Origin: Actinomycetes bacterium
GTDB lineage: Bacteria; Actinomycetota; Thermoleophilia; BMS3ABIN01
Assembly (NCBI GenBank): GCA_021785935.1
Contig: JAJYOG010000003.1
Coordinates: 104,850-168,849 of the forward strand
Length of the DNA stretch: 64,000 nt
Reading direction: 5' to 3'
Shown here: piece after piece, positions 8,945-17,767 of the stretch
Layout of the letters: every line of letters starts with the position of its first letter
How positions within the stretch are numbered: position 1 is the first letter of the stretch
Program-made: the position numbers and the translations under genes
The notes under the pieces: generated by a model
The model's input: only the letters and a program-made list of their open reading frames with translations
The model's database searches: none
Told to the model about the DNA's origin: nothing

Positions 8945-11501
8945 AACGCTCCCTTTCTATCGTGGCGAAGGTCTCGAAAAGCGAGCCCGCGGGCGAAGCG
9001 CTGGTCTCGATGGTGCCGGTGGAGCGGCTGTCAGTATCGAGCCGCCACCAGTTGACCAGGTCGGCATAAACCGCGAACTGGACAGCGAAGATCCGCTCCC
9101 ACGAGCGTGTGGCTGCCAGTGTCCTGGCGGCGTGAGCCATGGCCCGGCGCAGGCCTGAATCATCGAGCAGGGTTTCAATCCGCTCATTAAACTCACTGAT
9201 ACTGCGTTTGCGCGCGGTTAATCCGGTCTCGCCAGGCTCGATGTTCTCGATGGCGCCACCCTCAGAGCAGATTACTGCCGGCAATCCCGATGACTGTGCT
9301 TCAAGGATTACCTGGCCGGAGGTGTCCACCGAGCTGGGGAAGACGAAGATGTCAGCGGAGGCAAATGCCGCTGCCAGATCCTTTCGCTGCAGCCAGCCGG
9401 TGAAGGTGGCGCTATCCCCGAGCAGATCTTCGAGTTCGCTGCGCAGCGGACCGTCGCCGACCATGGCCAGATGCACGTCATCGCGCTTAGCCGCCAGCTC
9501 CCGATAACATTCAGCGAGGAACACCAGGTCTTTCTCGGCGGATAAACGCCCCACGAAAAGCAGAATCTTTTTTTCGCTGCCGCCGCCGTTGCCCTTAACA
9601 CCCCTTCCGCTTAAACGGCGCCGCCACTCTTCACTCCGGAATTCCGGCGAAAAACGGTCAGAGTCGATTCCCTGATGAAGAACAGCCATCTTGCGCTGAT
9701 CGAGTCCGTGGCTGGCGAGATCCCGGCTGCTGTAGGCGGATGGCACAAAGGTCAGATCGCAACGCTGGTGGAACCAGCGCGTGTAGGTCCAGGCTGCTTC
9801 CTCGTTGAGCTTGTCATCAGTAAGACGTCCGACGCAGCGGGGCACATCCGTATGGAAGCTGGAAACAAACGGCACCTGCAGGATGCGCGAGGCGATGAAA
9901 GCCGCAATCCCCAGCGGCCCCGGAGTTGCGGCATGAATGATGTCGAACTCCTGCTCCTCGCAGTAGCGGACAACGTCGAGCACCGGCGGCACACTCATAT
10001 CAAGGTCGCCGAAGTCAGGCAGATTGAGCGAGGTGACCGCGGGGAAGCGAACAATACGGCCGCAGTTAAGCTTTTCTTTACGGGATGGACCACCCTCGCC
10101 GCAGGCAATAATTTCCAGCGGCATCTTTTCGGCGTCGCTGTATTCAACCAGGCGCCCCAGAATGCTGGTGACTCCATTGACCTGGTCGAGAGTATCCGTA
10201 AACAACGCCACCCGTGGCCATGGCCCCTCGGCCGCCGGCACATCCGGCAACATCTGCGAACTCAGCCGCCGTAGGAAATGCCGCTGACGGCTGTGATAGT
10301 TGGATGCCAGGGAATATGGCAACAGCAGGATCTGCAGGGCGACCAACCGCCCGATCGCGTCCAGATTTTCGATGAAATTGAAGATGGTGATCTCCGAGAG
10401 GTCCGAAAGCGTTGTCCGCATGCCCGAAGTCCAGGCAGCGTTGACCAGGGAGAAGAGCTGGTTGTGAAATTCCTGGCCGCCGGATGCTCCGGCATGGCCG
10501 TTTCTGATCAGCGGCAGGATCGCCTTGCGCAACTCGCGGTCCGCCATAATTTTTTTAAAGGCGCCGCCAGCCGAATCGCTTCCTACCGCCAGCGAAACCA
10601 GGCCCATCCATTTGCGGCCGGCACGAGCCTGTCCCAGCAGACCGGCGCTCTTGCCACCCTCGTTCTGCTCGACGCCGTGGGCCAGAAGTCCCAGCATCGT
10701 GTGAGCCAGCTTGAAGGTGCTGCCATGGGTGCCTTCGAACCGGCTGCGCCCCGACCTGACTTCATTCAGAAAACCGGCGATGCTGCCGGTATCTTCGGTA
10801 ATTGTACAGGCGCAAGCGACATCGAAACCGCCATGATCGTCAGAGCCGGCGGTGAACGTGATGTGGCCGTCGTGCATGGGTTCGAGGCTATGGCGTTCAC
10901 TTAGCTCTTTGAGCTTCTCCGGCGTGCATTGCTGAGTGAGCCGGAGCGCCAGCAGGTTCTCCCGCGTCAACGTGGAGCCGTTGTGAACTTCCCAAATCGG
11001 GAAGAGAAGCATCAGGCGCTCGATGTGGGCGGGAGTAAGTTCCCCGCCGACGCCGGTGAGCGGATGCGCCAGCACGTAGAGAATTTCATGCCGCTTCATA
11101 TATGACACCAGCTCATAGAGGTTTTTCCTTAAGGACTGTATCTCCGAATGCTGCTGCTCGGTGATGCCCAGAGCCAGCACGTGCAGCTTTACATCACCTT
11201 CAGGGAAATAGGTCGTTACCTCTTCGCTGATAAAGAAATCATCGTGGTGGGTTAGTCGCAGGCAGCCCTCGATGGTGTTGTGATCGGTGATGGTGACGTA
11301 GGTCATCCCCCGTTCCTTGGCGTCCCGGTAGAGGGTGTCGGGATCGGTGTTACTCTCCCCAACCCCCGCCTGACGCAGGATCCAGTGGTCTGATTCCATG
11401 GAATAACGGGAATGACAATGGAGGTCGACGCGGCATTCCCCGGGACGCTTTGGCGTGGAAGTCCTGAAGAGAGGTCTGCTCACGGGCGTTTCCCGCGGCA
11501 A
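8892..11501 (-). CDS. PHP metal-dependent hydrolase fused to GT4 glycosyltransferase
   Basis: 869 residues, two enzymes in one chain. Residues 25-180 form a PHP domain: DLHCHSRYS with His28/His30, TITDHNTIEG, and LAHPLTG, the usual metal ligands of PHP phosphoesterases. Residues about 180-430 are a helical linker I do not recognise. Residues about 430-830 are a GT-B fold GT4 transferase (VALFTDTLDQVNGVTSILG at the acceptor side; SSVDTSGQVILEAQSSGLP at the nucleotide-sugar side). It is followed with overlap by the PIG-L deacetylase, so the pair may build and trim a glycan or glycolipid, by analogy to GT4/PIG-L pairs in mycothiol or GPI-like pathways. Confidence 0.88.
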   Translation of the reverse strand: MPRETPVSRPLFRTSTPKRPGECRVDLHCHSRYSMESDHWILRQAGVGESNTDPDTLYRDAKERGMTYVTITDHNTIEGCLRLTHHDDFFISEEVTTYFPEGDVKLHVLALGITEQQHSEIQSLRKNLYELVSYMKRHEILYVLAHPLTGVGGELTPAHIERLMLLFPIWEVHNGSTLTRENLLALRLTQQCTPEKLKELSERHSLEPMHDGHITFTAGSDDHGGFDVACACTITEDTGSIAGFLNEVRSGRSRFEGTHGSTFKLAHTMLGLLAHGVEQNEGGKSAGLLGQARAGRKWMGLVSLAVGSDSAGGAFKKIMADRELRKAILPLIRNGHAGASGGQEFHNQLFSLVNAAWTSGMRTTLSDLSEITIFNFIENLDAIGRLVALQILLLPYSLASNYHSRQRHFLRRLSSQMLPDVPAAEGPWPRVALFTDTLDQVNGVTSILGRLVEYSDAEKMPLEIIACGEGGPSRKEKLNCGRIVRFPAVTSLNLPDFGDLDMSVPPVLDVVRYCEEQEFDIIHAATPGPLGIAAFIASRILQVPFVSSFHTDVPRCVGRLTDDKLNEEAAWTYTRWFHQRCDLTFVPSAYSSRDLASHGLDQRKMAVLHQGIDSDRFSPEFRSEEWRRRLSGRGVKGNGGGSEKKILLFVGRLSAEKDLVFLAECYRELAAKRDDVHLAMVGDGPLRSELEDLLGDSATFTGWLQRKDLAAAFASADIFVFPSSVDTSGQVILEAQSSGLPAVICSEGGAIENIEPGETGLTARKRSISEFNERIETLLDDSGLRRAMAHAARTLAATRSWERIFAVQFAVYADLVNWWRLDTDSRSTGTIETSASPAGSLFETFATIERERSVRNPADTGSLPVCPSR

Positions 11502-11691
11502 TTTGATAGCGTAGCTTTGTCTGTATTAGTCATTTGTAGTCGTAGTGATGGCCCGGAGCAGCAGCTAGCCCTATGCCCGGCGCCGTCACTGTTATATATC
11601 CTACGGTGATTCGATTGTAAGGGCAAGGTAAAATGCTTAAGATTCTCGAAAATCGATTTCAACAGCCAAACCATTGGAAACGGGGTAAAGC

Positions 11692-11898
11692 ATGTGTAAC
11701 GAAGATCTGATCGATTCATTGAAGCTCGTTATTGCCGGACTGATCAGGCACACCGATGAGCTGCGGATCAAATACAATCAGGTGGAGGAAGAGCACAAGG
11801 AAGGCAATCTCGACGGCGGTTCGCTGGCCTCGCTCAACAGTGTTGTCCATCAGTTGGAGGCCGATTCCGCCGCCTTCGAGAAGATCCTGGGGGAATAG
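11692..11898 (+). CDS. Small helical protein upstream of selA
   Basis: 68 residues, strongly helical and charged, probably a short coiled coil (RHTDELRIKYNQVEEEHKEG). The stop is two bases before the selA TTG, so the two are almost certainly cotranslated. The ATG has only a modest upstream site (ggggtaaagc). No homologue is recognised. The tight linkage to selA is the only functional clue. Confidence 0.6.
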   Translation: MCNEDLIDSLKLVIAGLIRHTDELRIKYNQVEEEHKEGNLDGGSLASLNSVVHQLEADSAAFEKILGE

Positions 11899-11900
11899 AT

Positions 11901-13346
11901 TTGGGTAGTGGAAAAAAGAGCGCGCTGAGCCAGGAACAGACGGAGGCCCTGCGGGCGTTGCCTTCGGTAGAAGAGCTGATGGAATTTCCGGCGCTGAGCG
12001 CAGCTATCGAGCAATACGGGCGTGAGCTGACTGTGGATAGCGCCCGTAACGTGCTGGAGCGGTTGCGCGCGAGCATAATCGCGGGGAAGGAGGGTGGCAA
12101 TATTGCCGGGCTGGCGGAAGCAGTCGCCAGGGAGGCAGCGCGGATCTTCGAGCCGAGCCTGAAATCCCTGATCAATGCATCCGGTGTGGTCGTGCACACC
12201 AACCTCGGCCGCTCGGTGCTGGCCGATGAGGCGATCGAGGCGGTCGTCAGGGTGGCCAGCTCCTATTCCAACCTCGAATACAATCTCGATGAGGGAAAGC
12301 GGGGATCGCGCCACGATCACATTACCCGCCTTGTCATGGCGCTGACCGGCGCCGAAGACGCACTCGTCGTCAATAACAATGCGGCGGCAGTGCTGCTGGC
12401 GCTTACGGTCTTCGGCGGCGGGCGCGATGTCATTGTCTCGCGCGGCGAGCTGATCGAGATCGGCGGCTCATTCCGGATTCCCGACATCATGGCCTCGAGT
12501 TCGGCGCGGCTGGTCGAGGTCGGCACGACCAACAAGACAAAACTTTCAGATTATCAACGCGCCATAGGGCCGGCGACGGCAATGCTCCTGCATGTACACA
12601 CCAGTAATTACAAGGTTGTCGGCTTTACCGCCGAGGTGGATGTCACCGAGATGACGGAGCTGGGCCATGCACATGGACTGGTTGTCGTGGATGACCTGGG
12701 CAGCGGCGTCCTTGCCGAGTTGCCGGCGCTCGTTGACGAGCCGTCTGTGCATGACAGCCTCGCCGCCGGCGCCGACGTCGTTACTTTTAGCGGCGACAAA
12801 CTGCTGGGCGGACCCCAGGCGGGCATCATCGTTGGCAAAAGCGAATATATCGAGAAGATGAAGGCGCATCCGATGGCGCGGGCGATGCGCGTCGACAAGA
12901 TGACCCTGGCGGCGCTGCAGGCGACGCTGGCGATGTATCTGAAGCCGGAGGAGGCGCTGGCGAAAATTCCAACCCTGAGGATGCTGAGCGAGACCGATGA
13001 ATCGCTGAAGGCGCGGGCGGAAGAGCTGGCTGCGGGGCTGAAGACGGCACTCGGTGCTGGTGCGGTAGACGAATCGGGCGCCGCCGCAATCGGCGTCGAA
13101 CGAGCCGCATCCAAAGTGGGCGGCGGCGCCCTCCCTTTACTGGAACTCGACTCCTGGGTCTGCACTGTCAGTCCATCCGGCATCACCGTCGACGAACTCG
13201 CCGCCCGCTTGCGAGAAACGGATCCTCCGGTCATCGGCCGTATCCACAAAGAGTTGCTGCTTCTGGATGTGCGGACGATTTTGCCCGGCCAGACCGATGC
13301 GGTCGCCAGAGCGTTCCAGCAGGCTTTTGAAATTCCACAGCCCTGA
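11901..13346 (+). CDS. selA: L-seryl-tRNA(Sec) selenium transferase
   Basis: PLP enzyme converting seryl-tRNA(Sec) to selenocysteinyl-tRNA(Sec) with selenophosphate. 481 residues, full length. Hallmarks: INASGVVVHTNLGRS, EYNLDEGKRGSRH, and the PLP lysine Lys300 in SGDKLLGGPQAG. Start is TTG at 11901. SelB follows 60 bases downstream and the cognate tRNA gene selC lies 3.2 kb further on, so the window encodes delivery and decoding of selenocysteine. selD is not in view. Confidence 0.96.
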   Translation: MGSGKKSALSQEQTEALRALPSVEELMEFPALSAAIEQYGRELTVDSARNVLERLRASIIAGKEGGNIAGLAEAVAREAARIFEPSLKSLINASGVVVHTNLGRSVLADEAIEAVVRVASSYSNLEYNLDEGKRGSRHDHITRLVMALTGAEDALVVNNNAAAVLLALTVFGGGRDVIVSRGELIEIGGSFRIPDIMASSSARLVEVGTTNKTKLSDYQRAIGPATAMLLHVHTSNYKVVGFTAEVDVTEMTELGHAHGLVVVDDLGSGVLAELPALVDEPSVHDSLAAGADVVTFSGDKLLGGPQAGIIVGKSEYIEKMKAHPMARAMRVDKMTLAALQATLAMYLKPEEALAKIPTLRMLSETDESLKARAEELAAGLKTALGAGAVDESGAAAIGVERAASKVGGGALPLLELDSWVCTVSPSGITVDELAARLRETDPPVIGRIHKELLLLDVRTILPGQTDAVARAFQQAFEIPQP

Positions 13347-13406
13347 TTTAGTGAATCAGGATGCGACCATTTCCCCACGGAACCGTGCAATCCTGGAAGC
13401 CCTGAG

Positions 13407-15347
13407 ATGAATCCTAAGGAGATGAATCCTCCGCGCCACCTCGTCCTGGGCACCGCCGGCCATATCGATCACGGCAAGACTGCCCTAATCAAGGCACTCA
13501 CCGGTACCGATACCGACCGCCTCGCGGAGGAGAAGGAGCGCGGCATCTCTATCGAGCTGGGATACGCCGAACTCGAACTTCCATCCGGTACGACAATGAG
13601 CGTCGTCGATGTTCCCGGACACGAACGCTTCGTGCGCAACATGGTCGCGGGAGCATCCGGGATCGATATCTTTTTGCTGGTGGTCGCGGCCGACGACGGC
13701 GTCATGCCCCAGACGCGCGAGCATATGGCCATCATCGAGATGCTGAGCATCCCCCAGGGTATTGTCGCTATTACCAAGACCGACCTCGTCGACGAGGAGA
13801 TGACCGAGCTGGTACAAGCAGACATCGAGGATTTTCTGGCCGGCACGCCTTACAAGGATTCCCCTATCGTCGCCGTCAGTTCCAAGACCGGTTCAGGCCT
13901 GCCGCTGCTTCTGGGTCTTCTGGAGGAAGCAGCCGGCCGCGCCCATGAGGCGCATGCGGCCGGTGACATTGCCCGTCTCCCGGTTGACCGCGTGTTCACT
14001 TTGAAGGGCATTGGCACCGTCGTCACCGGCACTCTCTGGTCGGGACGCATCTGCGCCGAGGACGCACTGCGCCTGATGCCGGACGACCTCCCCTGCCGAG
14101 CCCGCACCGTGCAGGTGCACGACCGTTCGGTGGAATGCGCCGATGCGGGGTTGCGCGTCGCCATTAATCTCGCCGGCATCGACAAGGATCAACTCGAACG
14201 CGGCCAGATGGTGGTCAAGGGCGAAGGGCTGACAACTACTTACATGATTGACACTCGCCTGACACTACTCTCATCGTCGCCCAAAACTTTAAAGTACGGC
14301 GCCCAGGTACGTTTCCATTACGGCACCGCCGACGCCACCGCCAAGCTAATGTTCGCAGACCGCGACCGGCTGGCGCCGGGCGAGAGCTGTTATGCCCAGG
14401 TGCGGTTGAAGACGAAGATCGTGCCGACCAAGAGTGACCGTTTTATCATCCGCTCGCTGAGCCCCGTGACCACGATCGGCGGCGGCGTGGTCGTCGATCC
14501 CCATCCCCATAAGCATGGCAAGGGGGAAGAACAGGTGCGGCGGCTGGAAGTAATTGAAAACGGAACGCCGGCTGAGATCGTGGCGCTTTTGTTAAGCGAG
14601 GCCAGTCCCGGCGGGATTGCCCGCGATGAGATTGCGGCACGGGGACTGCTCAGCGCCGGAGAAGCAGACAAGGCCCTTGCCGACGAGGCTGTCGCCGTGC
14701 CGCGCACCGGCGGCGGTGGGGAAGTATTCTTCTCCCTCCAGGCCGCCAACGATTTTGACCTGCGGCTGCAGGCGATTCTGGAAGCGCGCCAGAAGGCCAA
14801 TCCCGCCGATCCTTCCCTTAGCGCCGAGGAGATCGCCCAGAATTTGGGTATGGCCGCGGCCGGCGCTTCCTTCCAGGCATTGCTGGCTGGAGCTGCCGCG
14901 AAAGCGATAGTTGCGGTCAAGGATCACCGCTATGCCCTGGCTTCAGCTGAGGCCCGGCTATCCGAAAAACAGAAACAGATGATGGAGAATATCGCCGCCC
15001 GGCTCGAGGAGGGCGGGATGACGCCTCCGGCTCTCGGCGAAATCGCCGCAACCGTCGGCGCCCGCACCGGCGACCAGGACTTCAGGCTTGTGCTCAAACT
15101 GCTGGCCGAGGACGAACGCGCGGTCAGGATTAAACCCGACATATATTACGCCACCCAGCCGGTGACAATCGCGCGCGAGGCGGTGCTGGCCCGCTGTCAG
15201 GACACCGGCCAGATCACCCTGGCCGAATTCCGCGACATGCTCGGCATCAGCCGCAAGTACGCCCAGGCGCTCCTGGAATATTTCGACCGCGTGGGGCTGA
15301 CGAGACGAGAAGGTGATTACCGGGTACTGCGGAAAAAAGCCGTCTGA
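13407..15347 (+). CDS. selB: Selenocysteine-specific elongation factor
   Basis: GTPase delivering Sec-tRNA to UGA codons that carry a SECIS hairpin. 646 residues. G1 is [19 protein letters not shown] (about 16-34), G3 is DVPGHERF, and G4 is TKTD. EF-Tu-like domains II and III follow, then C-terminal winged-helix repeats (about 400-646) that bind the SECIS RNA. Two ATGs lie 15 bases apart (ATGAATCCT repeated around AAGGAG). The first is used because AAGGAG touches the second with no spacing. Its presence means in-frame UGA codons in this genome need individual judgement. Confidence 0.96.
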   Translation: MNPKEMNPPRHLVLGTAGHIDHGKTALIKALTGTDTDRLAEEKERGISIELGYAELELPSGTTMSVVDVPGHERFVRNMVAGASGIDIFLLVVAADDGVMPQTREHMAIIEMLSIPQGIVAITKTDLVDEEMTELVQADIEDFLAGTPYKDSPIVAVSSKTGSGLPLLLGLLEEAAGRAHEAHAAGDIARLPVDRVFTLKGIGTVVTGTLWSGRICAEDALRLMPDDLPCRARTVQVHDRSVECADAGLRVAINLAGIDKDQLERGQMVVKGEGLTTTYMIDTRLTLLSSSPKTLKYGAQVRFHYGTADATAKLMFADRDRLAPGESCYAQVRLKTKIVPTKSDRFIIRSLSPVTTIGGGVVVDPHPHKHGKGEEQVRRLEVIENGTPAEIVALLLSEASPGGIARDEIAARGLLSAGEADKALADEAVAVPRTGGGGEVFFSLQAANDFDLRLQAILEARQKANPADPSLSAEEIAQNLGMAAAGASFQALLAGAAAKAIVAVKDHRYALASAEARLSEKQKQMMENIAARLEEGGMTPPALGEIAATVGARTGDQDFRLVLKLLAEDERAVRIKPDIYYATQPVTIAREAVLARCQDTGQITLAEFRDMLGISRKYAQALLEYFDRVGLTRREGDYRVLRKKAV

Positions 15348-15356
15348 CTTTACAAG

Positions 15357-15414
15357 TCACCTAATTTAATATAATTTGAGTGACATTAATCACCTAATTT
15401 AGGATAATTAAGTG
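15357..15414 (+). promoter_or_regulatory. Tandem palindromes at the DUF4143 ATPase start
   Basis: Two near-identical units, TCACCTAATTTAATATAATT and TCACCTAATTTAGGATAATT, about 33 bases apart. Each ends in an AGTG and is itself an imperfect palindrome (CAC-n-TAATT ... AATTA-n-GTG). The second unit ends on the GTG start codon of the next gene and includes its AGGA ribosome site. A bound repressor would block both transcription and initiation. Likely autoregulation; inferred. Confidence 0.45.
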
Positions 15415-16539
15415 TATTTCAAGCGAACTATCCAGGAACAGGTGGAAAAAACGCTTTCCGGTAAGAAGGTCGTGATCCTGTACGGCGCCAGGCAGGTTGG
15501 CAAGACTACCCTGGTGAAAAAGATCATCGAAGAAAGCTCCAGCAAATCCCTCTATCTAAACTGCGATGAGCCGGATGTCCGAGAACTGCTGACGCAAAAA
15601 ACATCGACTGAGCTTAAACGCCTAATCGGCGATAATAAGCTGGTCATCATAGACGAAGCCCAGAGAGTCCTGAATATCGGGCTAACCCTGAAACTCCTGA
15701 GCGACAACTTCCCTGACATCAAGGTTCTTGCTACCGGCTCTTCCAGATTTGAACTCTCCAATCAAGTTAAGGAACCTCTGACAGGCAGAAAATTTGAGTT
15801 TCAACTTTATCCATTGTCCGTGGCTGAGTTGTTACAAGCTCACTCAGAAATGGAAATAGCCAGGCTCGTTGAAGATATGCTCAGGTTTGGCTTGTATCCC
15901 GAAGTTGTGAATACCCCGATTACCGAGGCCGCCGGCTTAATTGATGAAATCGCGGGGAGCTATCTGTATAAGGACATCCTTGATTATCAGGCCTTGAAGA
16001 AACCAGAGCTTCTGGAGAAACTACTGACCGCCTTGGCCTTGCAAGTTGGCCAGGAAGTTTCTTATTCAGAATTATCCAACCTCCTCGGTTTTGACAAAAT
16101 GACAGTGGAGAGGTACCTGGGCCTCCTGGAAAAGGCCTTTATTATTTTCCCGTTGCGGCCTTTCAGCAGGAACCTCCGCAAGGAGATCGGTAAGAAGCGA
16201 AAGATATATTTCTACGATCTGGGAATTCGAAACAGCATCATCAAGAACTTCAACCCGCTGGATGTAAGGAACGATACCGGCGCCTTGTGGGAGAACTTTC
16301 TAATAGCGGAGAGAGTGAAAACCAATTCAGCCGGGAAGAAAAGAGTCAATCAGTATTTCTGGCGCACATATGACAAAAAGGAAATTGATTTGGTAGAGGA
16401 AAGCGGCGGCCAGCTGTCCGGTTACGAGTTCAAATGGGGAAAGGGCAAGCTTAAACCACTGAAAGATTTTCTTAATGCATATCCGGGGAGCAGTGTCCAA
16501 CTGATCAACCGGGAGAACTTCATGGATTTCGTCAAATGA
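15412..16539 (+). CDS. AAA ATPase of the DUF4143 family
   Basis: 375 residues, GTG start with TTTAGGA seven bases upstream. Walker A is GARQVGKTTL (25-34), Walker B is LVIIDEAQR (about 76-84), and sensor region is ATGSSRFEL. The C-terminal half is the DUF4143 domain, with a helix-turn-helix-like stretch (SYSELSNLLGFDKMTVERYL). It ends in a nuclease-like fold with a DxE-x-K-like series (EIDLVEESGGQLSGYEFKWG). The role of the family is unclear. Members are typical of accessory DNA in archaea and anaerobic bacteria. It sits between selB and selC. Confidence 0.88.
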   Translation: MYFKRTIQEQVEKTLSGKKVVILYGARQVGKTTLVKKIIEESSSKSLYLNCDEPDVRELLTQKTSTELKRLIGDNKLVIIDEAQRVLNIGLTLKLLSDNFPDIKVLATGSSRFELSNQVKEPLTGRKFEFQLYPLSVAELLQAHSEMEIARLVEDMLRFGLYPEVVNTPITEAAGLIDEIAGSYLYKDILDYQALKKPELLEKLLTALALQVGQEVSYSELSNLLGFDKMTVERYLGLLEKAFIIFPLRPFSRNLRKEIGKKRKIYFYDLGIRNSIIKNFNPLDVRNDTGALWENFLIAERVKTNSAGKKRVNQYFWRTYDKKEIDLVEESGGQLSGYEFKWGKGKLKPLKDFLNAYPGSSVQLINRENFMDFVK

Positions 16540-16594
16540 CCTGTTTGTGATTTATTACTAGCGGCAGCAATGCGTTAAACTTTTGATCTCACAC

Positions 16595-16690
16595 GGGAGG
16601 GCAGGGGTCTGGTGGCCCAGCTGGTCTTCAAAACCGGTAGGCGGCGGTAACCCCGTCGTTGGTAGGTTCGATTCCTACGCCTTCCCGCCA
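16595..16690 (+). tRNA. selC: tRNA-Sec (anticodon TCA)
   Basis: 96 bases including encoded CCA. An eight-base-pair acceptor stem (GGGAGGGC with GCCTTCCC, one G-T pair) is diagnostic of tRNA-Sec. The anticodon loop is CTTCAAA with TCA. It has a long variable arm (GCGGCGG...CCCCGTCG) and T arm GTAGG-TTCGATT-CCTAC with the extended acceptor/T stack. Discriminator is G. Serves SelA and SelB encoded upstream. The 3' two thirds recur at 17347-17410. Confidence 0.96.
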
Positions 16691-16703
16691 CTCTCCCGGA
16701 ATT

Positions 16704-16922
16704 CTATGCTGCTTCCGTGCGAACACTCGAGGGCAGTCTGTTTAGAATTAGTTCCTTGAGCTGAACCTTCTTGCCTGCATTGTCGATGTCGATCCCTACC
16801 AGATTACCGTCGTCGTCATAATCAAGAACAACACCTTCGGAAATCTCCTTGCTCTCGACACTTGTCTTCTCTGAAAGGTCGATGTAAAGGGAGTCGGTGT
16901 CTGGATAATAATTAAGTTTCAT
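16704..16922 (-). CDS. DUF2283 small protein, possible antitoxin
   Basis: 72 residues with the DUF2283 signature: YYPDTDSLYIDL, then EISEGVVLDYDDDGNLVGIDIDNA. The family is a small beta-rich protein usually paired with a DUF4258-like partner and often listed among putative toxin-antitoxin modules. Its start overlaps the stop of the upstream partner by four bases, supporting a two-gene unit. The 3' end lies 14 bases from selC, in convergent orientation. Function experimentally unclear. Confidence 0.8.
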   Translation of the reverse strand: MKLNYYPDTDSLYIDLSEKTSVESKEISEGVVLDYDDDGNLVGIDIDNAGKKVQLKELILNRLPSSVRTEAA

Positions 16923-17110
16923 AATTTATACCCCCTGTCGGGAAAAGCATTGTGAATGGTCATTTTGTCTTCAAGTGTTACAACCCTGAGAACGCGGCCA
17001 TCGAGTTCATCAATAATGCCCCAGAATCGAAACCGGTTATGTTCCTGGGGTTCAGAATCCTTTCTTAGAACTTCTATTTCAAAATATTCGGTGAATTGGA
17101 ATTCGCTCAT
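16919..17110 (-). CDS. DUF4258-like small protein, possible toxin partner
   Basis: 63 residues. The C-terminal half (GRVLRVVTLEDKMTIHNAFPDRGYKL) resembles the end of DUF4258/BrnT-like RNase-fold toxins. The N-terminus is shorter than usual and lacks an obvious His-rich helix, so it may be a reduced member. First gene of the pair with DUF2283, overlapping by four bases. The family assignment is from pattern memory and is moderate. Confidence 0.6.
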   Translation of the reverse strand: MSEFQFTEYFEIEVLRKDSEPQEHNRFRFWGIIDELDGRVLRVVTLEDKMTIHNAFPDRGYKL

Positions 17111-17346
17111 TTTCTCATTTGAAATTATATCATGGAGCGGAGTTGCCCGGCCATCATTTGCATCCTGAGTTGGTACATAATAGATTGGTAGTACTTAGGG
17201 GGGCGAAAACGCTAACATTTTGCTAACAAAATAGCGGGGATTAAGCGTGACCAGAAGGTATTATATGGGAGACTGACCGCGCGGAAATCTGATTAGAAAG
17301 CACTAAACGGGACTAGCAGGTAACAGAAGGCAAGACCCGGACCAAA

Positions 17347-17410
17347 CTTCAATACCGGTAAGCGGCGGTAACCCGTCGTTGGTAGGTTCGATTCCTACGC
17401 CTTCCCGCCA
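17347..17410 (+). pseudogene. 3' fragment of tRNA-Sec (possible att site)
   Basis: 64 bases matching selC from CTTCA of the anticodon loop through the variable arm, T arm (GGTTCGATTCCTACG) and CCA. The bases before it do not match the selC 5' half and cannot form the eight-pair acceptor stem, so no functional tRNA is encoded. The break point in the anticodon loop is a typical crossover position for tRNA-targeting tyrosine integrases. Confidence 0.85.
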
Positions 17411-17422
17411 ACTATATCTGGC

Positions 17423-17647
17423 TTACGCCGCGAATCTTGGAATCTCCACTTCCGCGCCACTCTTGACTGCTTCTTCGGCGCGAGCCAGCACTGGCTCGGC
17501 GATATCCTCTGAAAGATAGTACTCACCGCAGTTCTCGCAGTTCTCTGCTGGAACGTCCTTGAGAATAATGGTGCTATTGTCGCGATGTAAAGTGACAGTC
17601 GCTTCACCCGGATGAGTTTTACCTTGTTCGCAGATGACGCATTTCAC
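17423..17647 (-). CDS. YgiT/MqsA-type zinc-finger protein
   Basis: 74 residues with the N-terminal zinc-binding module of MqsA-like antitoxins: CVICEQG near the start and CENCGEYYL about 30 residues later. The usual C-terminal HTH domain is absent, so this is the short YgiT-type form, commonly found next to a DUF4258 partner. Such a partner lies 0.3 kb away beyond the tRNA fragment. Start supported by GGAGG upstream of the ATG. DNA binding is not predicted for the short form. Confidence 0.82.
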   Translation of the reverse strand: MKCVICEQGKTHPGEATVTLHRDNSTIILKDVPAENCENCGEYYLSEDIAEPVLARAEEAVKSGAEVEIPRFAA

Positions 17648-17767
17648 GATTTCCTCCTACCTTAAAATCATCAGTCCATAGACTCGGATCTGGCCGATTC
17701 ACGCTCACCGAGATAAGATTAGCAGGTCTTTGTGCAAACGGAGACCTACTTCTTAAATTAATACATA

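Larger units (their letters stand above)
16626..17410. mobile_element. Putative mini-island bounded by selC direct repeats
   Basis: A 65-base segment of selC, from the anticodon loop to the CCA end (16626-16690), is repeated as 64 bases at 17347-17410 with two substitutions and one missing C. Site-specific integration into a tRNA gene leaves exactly this pattern: intact tRNA, cargo, 3' tRNA fragment. The roughly 0.66 kb cargo holds only the DUF2283 and DUF4258-like genes and no integrase, so if it is an element it is a remnant or is moved in trans. A simple tandem duplication is the alternative. Confidence 0.45.

Noticed and set aside
9675-10274. 199-codon plus-strand ORF inside the PHP-GT fusion, and 10278-10904
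   Set aside because: Both lie antisense to a protein with clear PHP and GT4 motifs; no ribosome sites.
17347-17410. Second functional tRNA-Sec gene
   Set aside because: Only the part from the anticodon loop onward is present; the 5' acceptor and D arm are missing.
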